DNA from: Lachnospiraceae bacterium
GTDB lineage: Bacteria; Bacillota; Clostridia; Lachnospirales; Lachnospiraceae
Direction of reading: 5' to 3'
NCBI GenBank assembly: GCA_029012365.1
Contig: JAQXLY010000060.1
Coordinates: forward strand, 21,411-85,410
Length of the DNA stretch: 64,000 nucleotides
The notes beneath the pieces are model-generated. The model was not told the DNA's origin. It saw only the letters and a list, made by a program, of their open reading frames with translations, and made no database searches. A program made the translations under genes and the position numbers. Of the stretch, positions 55,392 to 64,000 are shown in pieces (the first letter of the stretch is position 1; every line of letters begins with the position of its first letter).

Positions 55392-55677
55392 TTACTGTAA
55401 GAATGCTTCAATGTCCTCATCCGTTAACATCGAGTACACTTCCGCATCATACTTTTCACGGATCCTGTCCTCGCCGCTCTGCTCAACCTTTTCCGTCTGC
55501 TGCTTACGGTTCACAATTACAATCACCGTCACGCCGTACTTATTTAAACAATGCTGTCGCCGTTGCGCAGGAAAATGCAATCCCATGATAGGCAAGCTTA
55601 TAACCGAAGAGTTCGTCCGTTGTGACTCCTCTTACCTTACGAAGAATTCTGATTTGATTCCCTATCGAGTTTGTCAT
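55392..55677 (-). pseudogene. frame-disrupted small gene of unknown function
   Basis: A good ribosome site (GAGGAAA, six bases) precedes ATG 55677. The frame reads 45 residues (MTNSIGNQIRILRKVRG start, ELFGYKLAYHGIAFS) to TAA at 55540-55542. In the +1 frame the sequence continues at once (NKYGVTVIVIVNRKQQTEK to DEDIEAFLQ) and stops at 55392. The two parts would make about 95 residues. Most likely a one-base deletion, though a programmed +1 shift at TTTAAATAAG cannot be excluded. It lies between pyrC and pyrF. Confidence 0.5.
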
Positions 55678-55831
55678 ATCTGTTTCCTCATCTTTCTTTT
55701 ATTTGGAGCTCCTATCTCCATTATAGTGAAAACAGCATGTATCGCAATAACTTCTGAAACGAGATTTTTTCAACCGGCAGATGAGAGAAGAAAATCTCTT
55801 CGTATTCTCGTCATTGATTTGTTTCTCGTTA

Positions 55832-57124
55832 TTAGCTTCTCTCGTAGGTAACCGTACCCTCGGAAATCGTCATATACACTCTACCCGTTACCTTTTTACC
55901 ACCGAACGGGGTATTCTTTCCCTTGGACAAAAACTCCTCCGGATTGATTACGTACTCTTCATCCGGTGCAACAATTGCAATATCTGCATAATATCCCTCA
56001 GACAGACTGCCGATTTCCTTTTCTCTGCCGAGTACCTTCGCCGGATGATAGCTCATGCAGGCTGCCAGCTGCATCGGTGTCATTCCGTGCTGCTTCACAA
56101 GCACCGTATTGCTTAAGGCATACGCCGTCTCCGAACCGACGATTCCAAACGGGGAACCTACCATGGAGCCGCTCTTTTCTTCCGCGGAATGCGGTGCATG
56201 GTCTGTGGAAATTACTTCCATGGTGCCGTCAAGAAGCCCTGCAATCAGTGCCTTGACATCCTCCTTTCCGCGTAACGGCGGGTTCATCTTATACTTTGAA
56301 TCGTCTGCCGTAATATCCTCGTCACACATCGCAAAATGATGCGGACACACCTCGGCAGTCACTGCAATTCCTTTTTCCTTTGCAAAACGCACAAAATCCA
56401 CACTGTACTTTGTCGAGCAATGACACAGATGAAGCCTTGCCCCGGTTTCCTCTGCCAGCAAAATGTCCCGCATGGTAATGATGTCTTCTACTGCGTTTGT
56501 TATTCCCGGAAGTCCAAGCTCTTCCGCTTTTGCGCCGGCATTCATGACACCACCCCGCACAAGATTAATCTCTTCGCAGTGAGCAAATACCGGAAGCCCT
56601 GCTTCCTTTGCACGCCGCATTCCCTCCGCGTACAATGCCGGATTCATCACGGACTTTCCGTCCTCTGACACCGCTGCCGCTCCTGCCCTTGCAAGACCTG
56701 CGATATCCGAAAGCTCCGTTCCCTTCTGTCCGACAGTCACCGCACCGACCGGGAGCACACGTACCTTTCCTGCTTTCTTTGCCTTCTCCAATACCGTCTC
56801 AACCACTTCGGCACAATCCGTTACCGGTCTTGTATTCGGCATCGGACAGACCGTAGTGTAACCGCCTGCCGCTGCCGCCGCAGAGCCGGTGGCTATCGTC
56901 TCCTTATATTCCAAACCCGGCTCCCTGTAATGCACATGCAAATCAATAAACCCCGGCAGCACATGCTTTCCCGTTGCATCCACCACACGGTCTGCATTTG
57001 CCTCCTGCTCTGAAATCTTCTCCGCAACACGTACAATCTTTTTACCGTCTATCAACAAATCATAAGCTCCCTCGCGACCGCTCGCCGGGTCAATCACATA
57101 ACCGTTCCGAATCAGAATCCTCAT
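55832..57124 (-). CDS. pyrC: dihydroorotase
   Basis: A 430-residue amidohydrolase-fold dihydroorotase of pyrimidine synthesis. DLHVHYREPG holds the metal His pair; further ligands are in FAHCEE, HLCHCST and STDHAPHS. Near the start, DPASGREGAYDLLIDGKKI shows the beta-sandwich common to class I members. It begins one base after the truA stop, so translation is coupled. Confidence 0.95.
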   Translation of the reverse strand: MRILIRNGYVIDPASGREGAYDLLIDGKKIVRVAEKISEQEANADRVVDATGKHVLPGFIDLHVHYREPGLEYKETIATGSAAAAAGGYTTVCPMPNTRPVTDCAEVVETVLEKAKKAGKVRVLPVGAVTVGQKGTELSDIAGLARAGAAAVSEDGKSVMNPALYAEGMRRAKEAGLPVFAHCEEINLVRGGVMNAGAKAEELGLPGITNAVEDIITMRDILLAEETGARLHLCHCSTKYSVDFVRFAKEKGIAVTAEVCPHHFAMCDEDITADDSKYKMNPPLRGKEDVKALIAGLLDGTMEVISTDHAPHSAEEKSGSMVGSPFGIVGSETAYALSNTVLVKQHGMTPMQLAACMSYHPAKVLGREKEIGSLSEGYYADIAIVAPDEEYVINPEEFLSKGKNTPFGGKKVTGRVYMTISEGTVTYERS

Positions 57125-57125
57125 C

Positions 57126-57911
57126 TTATTTCACCGCTTCCTTTCCTAAAACATCATACCGTACTTCTGAAAGAAACAGGCCTCTCACTTCGATTGTTTC
57201 ACCTGCCTTCTCCCGTTCGCCGTTCACCAGAAGACGTTCTACGTCCTCCGGTACCATTTCCCCTCGTCCGACCGCCAAAAGAGTCCCTACCAGAATCCGC
57301 ACCATATGCGGCCAGAAATCGTCCGCGACAAAGGTGAATAAAATCTCTCTGTCATCCCCGTAGACGGAGACCTCCTTCATAACCCGTACCGTAGATTTTT
57401 TCATTTTCCGGTTATCGGAAAATGCCTTAAAATCATGCCCCCCAATCAGATATGCGGCTGCCTTTTTCATTTTCCCGATATCCGGCCGTTTAAAACAATA
57501 GTAGTTGTACTTCCGCTCGAATACCGACGGAACCTCCCCTACCGTTACCTTATATTCGTAAACAAATTCCTTCGCAAGATAAGAGGCATGAAAGCGATCC
57601 GGCACCTCAACTGCCTCTAAAACCGCAATGTCCATCGGCAGATACCGGTTCAGATATTGCTTTATCTCCGTTATACTCATTCCGGTGGTCGTATGAAAAT
57701 TTGCAATCTGACCGTATGCATGGGCTCCCGGCTCGGTACGCGCCGCCCCGATGACCTCCACCGGCTTTCCTTCCATTTTTTCCAGTACCTCTTCCAGTTT
57801 TCCCTGTATCGTTACCATCCGCTCTTTTCCCGCCGGCTTCTGCCATCCGGCATAGCGGGAGCCGTCATATTCCAATGTAAGCTTAATATTCCTTGTTCGC
57901 TCCTGTTGCAT
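57126..57911 (-). CDS. truA: tRNA pseudouridine synthase TruA
   Basis: A 261-residue enzyme that makes pseudouridine at positions 38-40 of tRNAs. The catalytic Asp region is normally GRTDxGVHA; here it reads GAARTEPGAHAYGQ, with Glu where the catalytic Asp is expected. FVADDFWPHMVRILVGTLL is the usual C-terminal block. The start is taken at ATG 57911 (MQQERTRN), six bases after AAGGAG. Ends one base before pyrC. Confidence 0.88.
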   Translation of the reverse strand: MQQERTRNIKLTLEYDGSRYAGWQKPAGKERMVTIQGKLEEVLEKMEGKPVEVIGAARTEPGAHAYGQIANFHTTTGMSITEIKQYLNRYLPMDIAVLEAVEVPDRFHASYLAKEFVYEYKVTVGEVPSVFERKYNYYCFKRPDIGKMKKAAAYLIGGHDFKAFSDNRKMKKSTVRVMKEVSVYGDDREILFTFVADDFWPHMVRILVGTLLAVGRGEMVPEDVERLLVNGEREKAGETIEVRGLFLSEVRYDVLGKEAVK

Positions 57912-57921
57912 CATACTCTCC

Positions 57922-58791
57922 TTATTCTTCAAAATACTCCTTCACGCCCTCAACAATTCCCTGTACCAAAAGCGCCTGATACTCTGCACTGACTAATTTC
58001 TTTTCCTCTGCTTCGTTTGTCATAAAGCCGGCCTCTACGACAATCACCGGCATTTTTGCCCAGTTGGTTCCGGTCAGGTCATCCCGCTCTGCAATGCCGC
58101 GCTTTTTTGCTCCTGTTGCCTCACAAAGTCCGTCTAAAACAGACTGCGCCAGCCTTTTACTATCCGGCGAAAGCTCCGCCACATAAGGATTATTTTCCGA
58201 AGGATAGAGCACCGAAATCCCATTTGCTGCCGTATTATCCGACCCGTCGGCATGGATGCGTATAAAAATATCAGCCCCTGCTTCATTTGCAAGCTCCGCC
58301 CGTTCTGCATTACTGATATCCACCTCTGCCGTTTCTCTTGTCATCACAACCATGTACCCTGCAGCTGTGAAAGACTCCCTTAGCTTTAAAGAAAGCTCAA
58401 GATTAAACTGATGTTCCGGCACTTTTGTGGTTCTCCCCTGCGTTCCCGATGAAACCTTTGCTTTCTTCTGTGCGGCACCTGGTCCGACAGGCTCCTTGTC
58501 GTAGTTACCTTTCATCTGATGTCCCGGATCAATCGCTATGATTTTCATGGTTGCCGCTTCCGGTACTTTTGTCGGAACCGGGGTCACGGTAGGCTCCGGA
58601 ACTTCCGTCGGAACTGTAGCCGCAGTAGGGTCCGGTTCCTTTGTCGGCTCTATTGTCGGAACAGCTGACACCGCCTTTGTTACCTCCGGCGTTATCGTAA
58701 GCAGAGAGTCTTTTTCCTCTGCTGGTGTTTTGCTGCATCCTGCCGCAAACAGTATGCCTGTTATTATAATCATTCCAATCCAACGCTTCAT
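57922..58791 (-). CDS. N-acetylmuramoyl-L-alanine amidase lipoprotein (Amidase_3)
   Basis: A 289-residue lipoprotein: signal peptide with lipobox LFAAGCS (Cys19), a long Thr/Pro/Val linker (about 40-80), then an Amidase_3 zinc hydrolase. Zinc ligands are in IAIDPGHQMKG, PEHQFNLEL and IRIHADGS, and the catalytic Glu in VVEAGFMTNEAEE. It cuts the amide between muramic acid and the stem peptide outside the membrane. Start 58791 gives the signal peptide; the frame runs to 58851. Lies 10 bases before truA. Confidence 0.9.
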   Translation of the reverse strand: MKRWIGMIIITGILFAAGCSKTPAEEKDSLLTITPEVTKAVSAVPTIEPTKEPDPTAATVPTEVPEPTVTPVPTKVPEAATMKIIAIDPGHQMKGNYDKEPVGPGAAQKKAKVSSGTQGRTTKVPEHQFNLELSLKLRESFTAAGYMVVMTRETAEVDISNAERAELANEAGADIFIRIHADGSDNTAANGISVLYPSENNPYVAELSPDSKRLAQSVLDGLCEATGAKKRGIAERDDLTGTNWAKMPVIVVEAGFMTNEAEEKKLVSAEYQALLVQGIVEGVKEYFEE

Positions 58792-58870
58792 TTCAATATC
58801 ATTGCCCCCTTTAGCGTTTTCCATTTTATCATATCCCAACCCGGAAAACAATAAACATTTCGTTTCACAG

Positions 58871-58899
58871 TTGACAAACTATACAAAACACAGTATACT
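58871..58899 (+). promoter_or_regulatory. thiT promoter
   Basis: TTGACA (58871-58876) and TATACT (58894-58899), 17-base spacer. The leader is only about 35 bases. Confidence 0.8.
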
Positions 58900-58939
58900 T
58901 TGTCCGAAAAATAATAGCAGTATGCAAGGAGGTTTTTTT

Positions 58940-59620
58940 ATGTTTTTGGATGTATTTAAGGAGGACGGCTATGCCGCACTCACCCCTGCAGGTTATATTG
59001 CCTGCGCAGTTATAATTCTCCTCATTGTCGTTTTGTCCATTCTGTTTGTAAAGCCGAAGGAAAACGCAAAACCGCACTGGAAATCAAAGCAGCTCGTCTT
59101 TTCCGCAGCTTGTCTGGCACTTGCTTTTTTACTTTCCTACATACAGCCGTACAAAATGCCGTGGGGAGGTTCCGTTACCCTGTTTAGTATGCTGTTTATC
59201 TGTCTTGTCGGCAACTGGTACGGGCTGCGTGCAGGATTAACCGTGGCTTTTACCTACAGTATTCTTCAATTTATTCAAAGCGGCGGCAGCTACATTCTTA
59301 CTCCGCTTCAGGTATGCTGCGACTACTTTTTTGCATTTACCGCCCTTGGTTTTTCCGGCGTGTTTGCAGGAAAGAAGAACGGTCTGATTAAGGGATACAT
59401 TCTTGGCATTTTCCTTCGCGGTGTATTTCATTCCATCGGTGGTTACTTATACTGGATGGATTATATGCCGGATAATTTCCCGAAGGCTCTCTCCGCAATT
59501 TACCCGATTGTATACAACTACTCCTACATCCTTATCGAGGGAGTTGCTACCGTACTGATTCTTTGTATTCCGGCGGTAAAATCCGCACTGAACCGAATCA
59601 AGCGGATGACCACGGAATAA
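58940..59620 (+). CDS. thiT: thiamine transporter ThiT (ECF S component)
   Basis: A 226-residue membrane protein of the ThiT/YuaJ family with about six helices. It binds thiamine and works with a shared energy-coupling module encoded elsewhere. GNWYGLRAGLTVAFTYSILQ and FSGVFAGKKNGLIKGYILG, then YNYSYILIEG, are family-like. The start at 58940 follows AAGGAGG by seven bases; the open frame to 58538 lies inside the opposite amidase gene. No TPP riboswitch fits in the short leader. Confidence 0.85.
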   Translation: MFLDVFKEDGYAALTPAGYIACAVIILLIVVLSILFVKPKENAKPHWKSKQLVFSAACLALAFLLSYIQPYKMPWGGSVTLFSMLFICLVGNWYGLRAGLTVAFTYSILQFIQSGGSYILTPLQVCCDYFFAFTALGFSGVFAGKKNGLIKGYILGIFLRGVFHSIGGYLYWMDYMPDNFPKALSAIYPIVYNYSYILIEGVATVLILCIPAVKSALNRIKRMTTE

Positions 59621-59655
59621 ACTTTTGATACCGGAATCGTATATTTCTTTAAAGC

Positions 59656-59700
59656 AAAAACGTTTGCCTGTGAGCAGTCCCACAAGCAAACGTTTTCTTT
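59656..59700 (+). terminator. thiT terminator
   Basis: Stem aaaaacgtttgc / gcaaacgtttt with an 18-base loop, followed by CTTTTTAT. Confidence 0.85.
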
Positions 59701-59738
59701 TTATCCGTTCATACACTTATTACGTACCGGTTATTTTA

Positions 59739-61049
59739 TCATTCCTCAACAAACGGTGCGCCGCACTCCGAACAGAACTTTCCCTTATTTACTGCTCCGC
59801 AGGAACAGGTCCATTCTTCCGCAGGCTTTTTCATGCCGCATTCGGTGCAGAACTTCCCGGTATTCTCGGTTCCGCATTTACAGGTCCATACCGATGACTT
59901 TACAGGTTCCGGTCTCTTTGCACCGCACTCCGTACAGAACTTCCCGGTATTGTTTACGCCGCACTTACAAATCCAGCCGTCTGTTCCGGATGTCGTCTTT
60001 ACATCGTTTCCCGTATTCTGCTGTGCCATTCCCTGCTGTTGATTTGCCATGGCAAACAGATTCTGTGCATTGACTCCTCCTGACTGCTGCGCCATATTGA
60101 GCCCCATAAAGCCTAACATTGCCCCTCCTTCGTTCTTTGCAGCGGATTTCATTGCTTCTGCCTGACTCTCAATCAGGACTCCGGCAGCATTGGCAGTATT
60201 ATTATAATATTGCAGCTTCTGATACTTCTGGATTTCTGCAAGATCGTCATCCGGAATCGTAGCCGATACGTCAAGGCTGACAAGCTCAATACCGCGAAGT
60301 GCTGTCCACTTTTGTGAGAGACGCTGCTGCAGACTCTCACATATTTCCTCCGCATGATAGGTCAGATCCTCATAGCTGATTCCCCTGTTTGAAAATTCTC
60401 CTAACACCGGACGCAGCTCTCTGACAAACTCAGGCCGCAGGGTATTTTGTACCAAATCATCCTTATTGTACTCCTCTGCCACATTTCCTGCTTCTACCTG
60501 ATAAAAGAGCAACGGGTTTGAAATCTTAAAGGTATACTCCCCGTTACAGCGAAGCTTTACCGTCATATTGTTAATTCCGATTTCCGGATAGCACACACGG
60601 AACGGAATCGGCTGAGGTGTACCGTACTTATTACCGGAAACATGCTTAATATTAACATAATAGACTCTCTGATCCTTAGCCGTATCACCGCCGAAGGTAA
60701 AACGCTTTCCGATAGTTTTAAAGGTATCAAGGATGCCGGTTCCGAGGCTTCCGTAAAAAATCGTCGGCTCCGTAGACTTGTCATATACAAACTCACCCGG
60801 CTCCGCACAGACATCAACGACCTTTCCCTGCTCAACGATTAACATACACTGTCCTTCGTTTACGGCAATGATTGAACCGTTTGAAATAATATTGTCCGCC
60901 CCTTTTTTATTGGAAGACTTTCCGGAAACCCTCTTCTCTCCTTTTACCATTAATGTATCGTCATCCAAAGAATCACAGTAAAAATATTCCCGCCAGGAAT
61001 CCCCTAATACGTCTGTTCCCGCTGCTTTAATCGCCTGAATTAATCCCAT
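59739..61049 (-). CDS. SPFH-domain protein with three C-terminal zinc ribbons (YdjI-like)
   Basis: A 436-residue protein. Residues about 60-300 form an SPFH/band-7-like domain as in Bacillus YdjI (GSIIAVNEGQCMLIVEQGK, GIELVSLDVSATIPDDD). A Gln/Asn/Ala-rich helix follows (about 285-350), then three near-identical double-CxC/CxxC zinc ribbons (359-436), each W(I/T)CxCG then FC(T/S)ECG. No N-terminal membrane helix is visible. YdjI-type proteins organise membrane stress responses; three ribbons is more than usual. It is 53 bases after glyA. Confidence 0.88.
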   Translation of the reverse strand: MGLIQAIKAAGTDVLGDSWREYFYCDSLDDDTLMVKGEKRVSGKSSNKKGADNIISNGSIIAVNEGQCMLIVEQGKVVDVCAEPGEFVYDKSTEPTIFYGSLGTGILDTFKTIGKRFTFGGDTAKDQRVYYVNIKHVSGNKYGTPQPIPFRVCYPEIGINNMTVKLRCNGEYTFKISNPLLFYQVEAGNVAEEYNKDDLVQNTLRPEFVRELRPVLGEFSNRGISYEDLTYHAEEICESLQQRLSQKWTALRGIELVSLDVSATIPDDDLAEIQKYQKLQYYNNTANAAGVLIESQAEAMKSAAKNEGGAMLGFMGLNMAQQSGGVNAQNLFAMANQQQGMAQQNTGNDVKTTSGTDGWICKCGVNNTGKFCTECGAKRPEPVKSSVWTCKCGTENTGKFCTECGMKKPAEEWTCSCGAVNKGKFCSECGAPFVEE

Positions 61050-61101
61050 ATGAGCTCCTTCCTCCCGAATTTCAGATTATCTGTATTTTCTAATAGTTCC
61101 A

Positions 61102-62340
61102 CTACTCGTACATAGGATACTTCTTTGTAATACTCTCTACAATTTCCCTTGCCTCATCCGTAGCTTCCTTCTTATCTACCGTAATTGCGATTGCCTTTGC
61201 CACCTGCTTCATATCCTCAGCATTCAGACCACGGGTGGTCACAGCCGGTGTACCGAGACGGATACCGCTTGTAACAAACGGAGATGCCGGATCATTCGGG
61301 ATAGCGTTTTTATTACAGGTAATATTTACCGCATCCAAAAGCTTCTCCGTTTCCTTACCGGTAATCCCCTTACTCTGCAGATCAACCAACATAAGATGGT
61401 TATCCGTACCACCGGAAACCAGATTGAAGCCTTCTGCTGTCAACGCATTCGCAAGCGCCTGTGCATTGTCTACAATATTCCTTGCATACTGCTTAAATTC
61501 CGGAGCAAGCGCTTCCTTCAGGCATACTGCCTTTGCTGCTATTACATGCATCAAAGGACCACCCTGTATTCCAGGGAAAAATGCTTTATTTAACTTATGC
61601 TCTTCCGCAAATTCAGCACTTGAAAGAACCATACCGCCACGCGGTCCGCGTAAGGTCTTATGAGTCGTAGTGGTTGTAACATGGGCGTACGGAATCGGGC
61701 TCTCATGTACACCGCCGGCAATCAGGCCCGCAATGTGTGCCATATCTACCATAAGATATGCGCCTACCTCGTCCGCAATCTCACGAAACCTCTTAAAATC
61801 AATCCTTCTCGCATATGCGGAAGCCCCGGCGATAATCATCTTCGGCTTAGCCTCCTTCGCAATGCGAAGAACTTCATCGTAATCAATGTAGCCGTCATCA
61901 TTTACACCGTATGGTACAATATTAAAATAAGAACCGGAGAAATTCACAGGGCTCCCGTGGGAAAGATGACCACCGTGTGCAAGATTCATACCCATAACCG
62001 TGTCACCCGGCTTTAACAGTGCAAAGAATACACCCATATTTGCCTGTGCGCCGGAATGCGGCTGCACATTTGCATATGTACACCCGTAAAGCTCCTTGGC
62101 GCGCTCGATTGCAAGATTTTCAACAATATCAACAAACTCACATCCGCCGTAATAGCGCTTTCCCGGATAACCCTCCGCATACTTATTCGTCAGCGGACTT
62201 CCCATTGCAGCCATAACAGCCTTACTGACAAAGTTCTCCGAAGCAATCAGCTCAATATGGCTTCTCTGACGTCCGAGCTCCTGTTCCATTGCCTTTGCCA
62301 CATCCGCATCGGCCTTCATAACCTCTTCAAATGAATACAT
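61102..62340 (-). CDS. glyA: serine hydroxymethyltransferase
   Basis: A 412-residue PLP enzyme that interconverts serine and glycine, loading one-carbon units on tetrahydrofolate. The PLP lysine is in [15 protein letters not shown], with [13 protein letters not shown] at the N-terminus and [12 protein letters not shown] for substrate contacts. Complete. It starts 23 bases after degV and likely shares its promoter. Confidence 0.97.
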   Translation of the reverse strand: MYSFEEVMKADADVAKAMEQELGRQRSHIELIASENFVSKAVMAAMGSPLTNKYAEGYPGKRYYGGCEFVDIVENLAIERAKELYGCTYANVQPHSGAQANMGVFFALLKPGDTVMGMNLAHGGHLSHGSPVNFSGSYFNIVPYGVNDDGYIDYDEVLRIAKEAKPKMIIAGASAYARRIDFKRFREIADEVGAYLMVDMAHIAGLIAGGVHESPIPYAHVTTTTTHKTLRGPRGGMVLSSAEFAEEHKLNKAFFPGIQGGPLMHVIAAKAVCLKEALAPEFKQYARNIVDNAQALANALTAEGFNLVSGGTDNHLMLVDLQSKGITGKETEKLLDAVNITCNKNAIPNDPASPFVTSGIRLGTPAVTTRGLNAEDMKQVAKAIAITVDKKEATDEAREIVESITKKYPMYE

Positions 62341-62363
62341 GTTTCTCGTTCCCTTTCTTTTTA

Positions 62364-63245
62364 TTAAAAATTGTAATTGTTGCCTATAAATGTAAGTGCA
62401 AACATTCCGCCTCCGACATGGGTGCCGATAATCGGTCCCACATTTGCAACAATCACATCCTTTACAAGTCCTTCGGACAACAACGCATCCTTTAACTGCG
62501 CGGCTGTCTCCGGTGCATCCGCATGACCGACAATCACCATCTGTTCCCTGCTGTCGATTCCGTCACTTTTAAGGCGCTCCACCAGATATTCAATCCCTTT
62601 TTTGGTTCCGCGTACCTTTGCAACCACGGTAAGCTTTCCCTCACGGTCCACACTTAGCACCGGCTTGATTTTCAGTGCAGTACCCACTGCGGCCTCAAAT
62701 CCGTTCAGACGTCCTCCGCGTTTCAGATGGATTAAATCATCTACCGGGAACCAGTGACAAACCTTCGTGTGATTCTCCCTTACCCATTCTGCAACCTCAT
62801 CAAGGCTTTTTCCTTCCTTGCGAAGCTTTCCCGCAAGATAAACCAGTAATCCTTCTCCCACGGACGCGCAAAGGGAGTCTATACATACAATTCTACGCTC
62901 CGGATACTTTTCCGAAAGCTCCTCCGCAATCAGACGCGCGGAATTATAGGTACCGCTCAATCCGGAAGAAAATGCGATATACAAAATATCCTTTCCTTCT
63001 TCCAAAAAGCTGCGGAAAACACTCTGAAACGTAGCCGGATTAATCTGACTTGTAACCGCATTTTCTCCTGCCCGCAGTCTTTGATAAAACTCCTTACAGG
63101 TAATCTCCTTTTCATCCGGATGAAACTTATAGTCATTCTCGCCAAGACGGACATCCATCGGAATTACCTCTAACTCATATTCCTCTACAATCGATTGCGG
63201 CAAATCCAGAGTCGCACCGCACACAATCACATAACCGTTATCCAT
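62364..63245 (-). CDS. DegV-family fatty-acid-binding protein
   Basis: A 293-residue DegV protein. These bind fatty acids, and FakB members present them to a kinase for phosphorylation. Motifs: [40 protein letters not shown] and [15 protein letters not shown] at the end. Start at 63245 is five bases after GGAGG. A consensus promoter lies upstream at 63295-63323. Confidence 0.93.
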   Translation of the reverse strand: MDNGYVIVCGATLDLPQSIVEEYELEVIPMDVRLGENDYKFHPDEKEITCKEFYQRLRAGENAVTSQINPATFQSVFRSFLEEGKDILYIAFSSGLSGTYNSARLIAEELSEKYPERRIVCIDSLCASVGEGLLVYLAGKLRKEGKSLDEVAEWVRENHTKVCHWFPVDDLIHLKRGGRLNGFEAAVGTALKIKPVLSVDREGKLTVVAKVRGTKKGIEYLVERLKSDGIDSREQMVIVGHADAPETAAQLKDALLSEGLVKDVIVANVGPIIGTHVGGGMFALTFIGNNYNF

Positions 63246-63294
63246 TCCTACCTCCGTTCGTGTTTCGGGACACTTCACTTGTACATGTATAAAA

Positions 63295-63323
63295 AGTATA
63301 ACATAGCCTATTTCAAAATTCAA
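63295..63323 (-). promoter_or_regulatory. degV promoter
   Basis: Minus-strand TTGAAT (63318-63323) and TATACT (63295-63300), 17-base spacer. Confidence 0.65.
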
Positions 63324-63343
63324 GCATTCCGAAAAGAAAGAAA

Positions 63344-63844
63344 CTAATATGAGCGGATTGTATCACTTCCGTCATCTCCCGTTTTCTCAATTTCGCGAAT
63401 TTCCACATAATACCCGTCATTTCCCATTGGAACCATTACCCGTTCCCCAAGCTTTTTTCCGTAAATCGCCTTTCCTAACGGAGACTCTATACTGATAAGG
63501 TTTTTAAGGGAATTCCCCCTGATTGACGTCACCAGACGAAATTTTTCACATTCATCATCTTCTTCAAAATATAACGTTACCGTATTATTGAGCCCCACCT
63601 CGTCCGCCGCAGACTCTTCGGAAATAATCTCCGCAGTCTTTAGCATACGTTCCAGATAACGAATCCGGCTCTCATTTTTATTCTTATCCTTTTTTGCCGC
63701 ATGGTACTCAAAATTTTCACTCAAATCCCCATGAGCCCTTGCTTCTTTTACAGCCTCTATCGCTTCCTTTCTCACTACCAGCTTCCGGTGCTCGATTTCC
63801 TTTTCGATGCGCTCGACATCCTTTTTTGTTAATTGTTCCCGCAT
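63344..63844 (-). CDS. greA: transcription elongation factor GreA-type
   Basis: A 166-residue Gre factor that rescues backtracked RNA polymerase by stimulating RNA cleavage. A two-helix coiled coil (about 1-75) with ARAHGDLSENFEYHAAK at its tip is followed by the FKBP-like domain (SIESPLGKAIYGKKLGE). The true start is ATG 63844, five bases after GGAGG; the frame to 63955 is intron sequence. Its promoter must lie within or beyond the intron to the right. Confidence 0.93.
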   Translation of the reverse strand: MREQLTKKDVERIEKEIEHRKLVVRKEAIEAVKEARAHGDLSENFEYHAAKKDKNKNESRIRYLERMLKTAEIISEESAADEVGLNNTVTLYFEEDDECEKFRLVTSIRGNSLKNLISIESPLGKAIYGKKLGERVMVPMGNDGYYVEIREIEKTGDDGSDTIRSY

Positions 63845-63866
63845 GATTTCCTCCACTTTATTATAA

Positions 63867-64000
63867 TCGGGTAGGGGGTAGATAATTATTTTATCTACCG
63901 ACCTCCCACACCACCGTACGTACGGTTCCGTATACGGCGGTTCTTTAGTTTTCACAGACTACCAGGTAATAGTCAAGCATGGATGTATATCCTAGCTTGG
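63867..64000 (-). mobile_element. 3' end of a group II intron (IIC-like), cut by the right edge
   Basis: Minus-strand domain V (GAACCGCCGTATACGGAACC through GTACGGTGGT) with intact basal pairing and CGC triad, then domain VI ending CCCTACCCGATT at about 63867. Homologous to the 3' end at 34703. The tail of the reverse transcriptase gene precedes domain V. The intron ends about 13 bases before the greA ribosome site, in the same orientation. Confidence 0.8.
63945..64000 (-). CDS. group II intron reverse transcriptase/maturase, C-terminal codons
   Basis: The last 17 complete codons of a gene running off the right edge, reading LGYTSMLDYYLVVCEN before a TAA at 63945-63947. Placement just before domain V is that of intron-encoded proteins. 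The assignment rests mainly on this position; too little is visible to test activity. Confidence 0.6.
   Translation of the reverse strand, partial: KLGYTSMLDYYLVVCEN

Noticed and set aside
58538..58939. N-terminal extension of ThiT
   Set aside because: It is antisense to the amidase signal peptide and linker; promoter and ribosome site are both further downstream.
58900..58939. TPP riboswitch ahead of thiT
   Set aside because: The promoter leaves a leader of only about 35 bases, too short for the aptamer.
63845..63955. N-terminal extension of GreA to 203 residues
   Set aside because: The extension is translated intron domain V-VI; the ATG at 63844 has a proper ribosome site and gives the family start.

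Overview
The window looks like chromosome from a Gram-positive anaerobe of the Clostridia, most likely a Lachnospiraceae-type gut bacterium. This is an inference from gene families, not a database result. The supporting signs are AGGAGG-type ribosome sites, a T-box leader ahead of cysE-cysS, the cluster cysE-cysS-mrnC-rlmB-sigH, a type-2 PyrF, ThiT, a YhaM-type exonuclease, MutS2, several Thr/Pro-rich (TPxPT) surface linkers and carbohydrate-active enzymes without signal peptides. Most genes are on the minus strand.

Layout. 1-1.9 kb: end of an operon with a PlsC-like acyltransferase and an AMP-forming acyl-CoA synthetase that runs off the left edge. 1.9-8.2 kb: accessory, AT-richer island with an IS630-type remnant, a zinc-ribbon/CFI-box protein, a complete IS5-family element with CTAG target duplication, a short zinc-ribbon reading frame, a secreted SH3/NlpC-like protein and a divergent XRE regulator. 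8.2-14.1 kb: livKHMGF branched-chain amino acid ABC transporter with a cytidylate-kinase-like gene at its end, then tRNA-Thr(GGT). 14.2-20.8 kb: PIN-domain relic, arginine genes (GNAT-argJ-argB-argD), maf, argG. 20.9-28.1 kb: small membrane proteins, nfo, a lone FliD-like protein, an rRNA methyltransferase, GtrA and a six-helix chemoreceptor. 28.2-31.8 kb: AraC regulator divergent from a GH95 enzyme, followed by a 62-bp-period hairpin repeat. 31.8-36.1 kb: a patchwork of Nudix, GNAT and hydrolase genes, a deleted cyclase, an ORF-less group II intron relic and a truncated chemoreceptor.

36.1-50.9 kb is core: rlmD, galE, yhaM-like, a protease-dead HtrA-like protein behind a two-component system, mutS2, trmL, cheX-like, sigH, rlmB, mrnC, cysS and cysE with its T-box. 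51-54.4 kb: GH10 xylanase, two unknown genes and DedA. 54.3-59.6 kb: pyrF, a frame-disrupted gene, pyrC, truA, an amidase lipoprotein and thiT. 59.7-64 kb: an SPFH protein with three zinc ribbons, glyA, degV and greA, then the 3' end of a second group II intron, including the last codons of its reverse transcriptase, cut by the right edge.

The most unusual items are the ORF-less group IIC-like intron (34.7-35.2 kb) with a possible helper intron at the right edge, the HtrA-like protein that has lost all three catalytic residues, the 62-bp repeat with a compensatory base change, the IS-bounded zinc-ribbon/CFI-box island, and the SPFH triple zinc-ribbon protein. I saw no clear new multi-gene defence or biosynthetic system, and no CRISPR array, prophage or rRNA.
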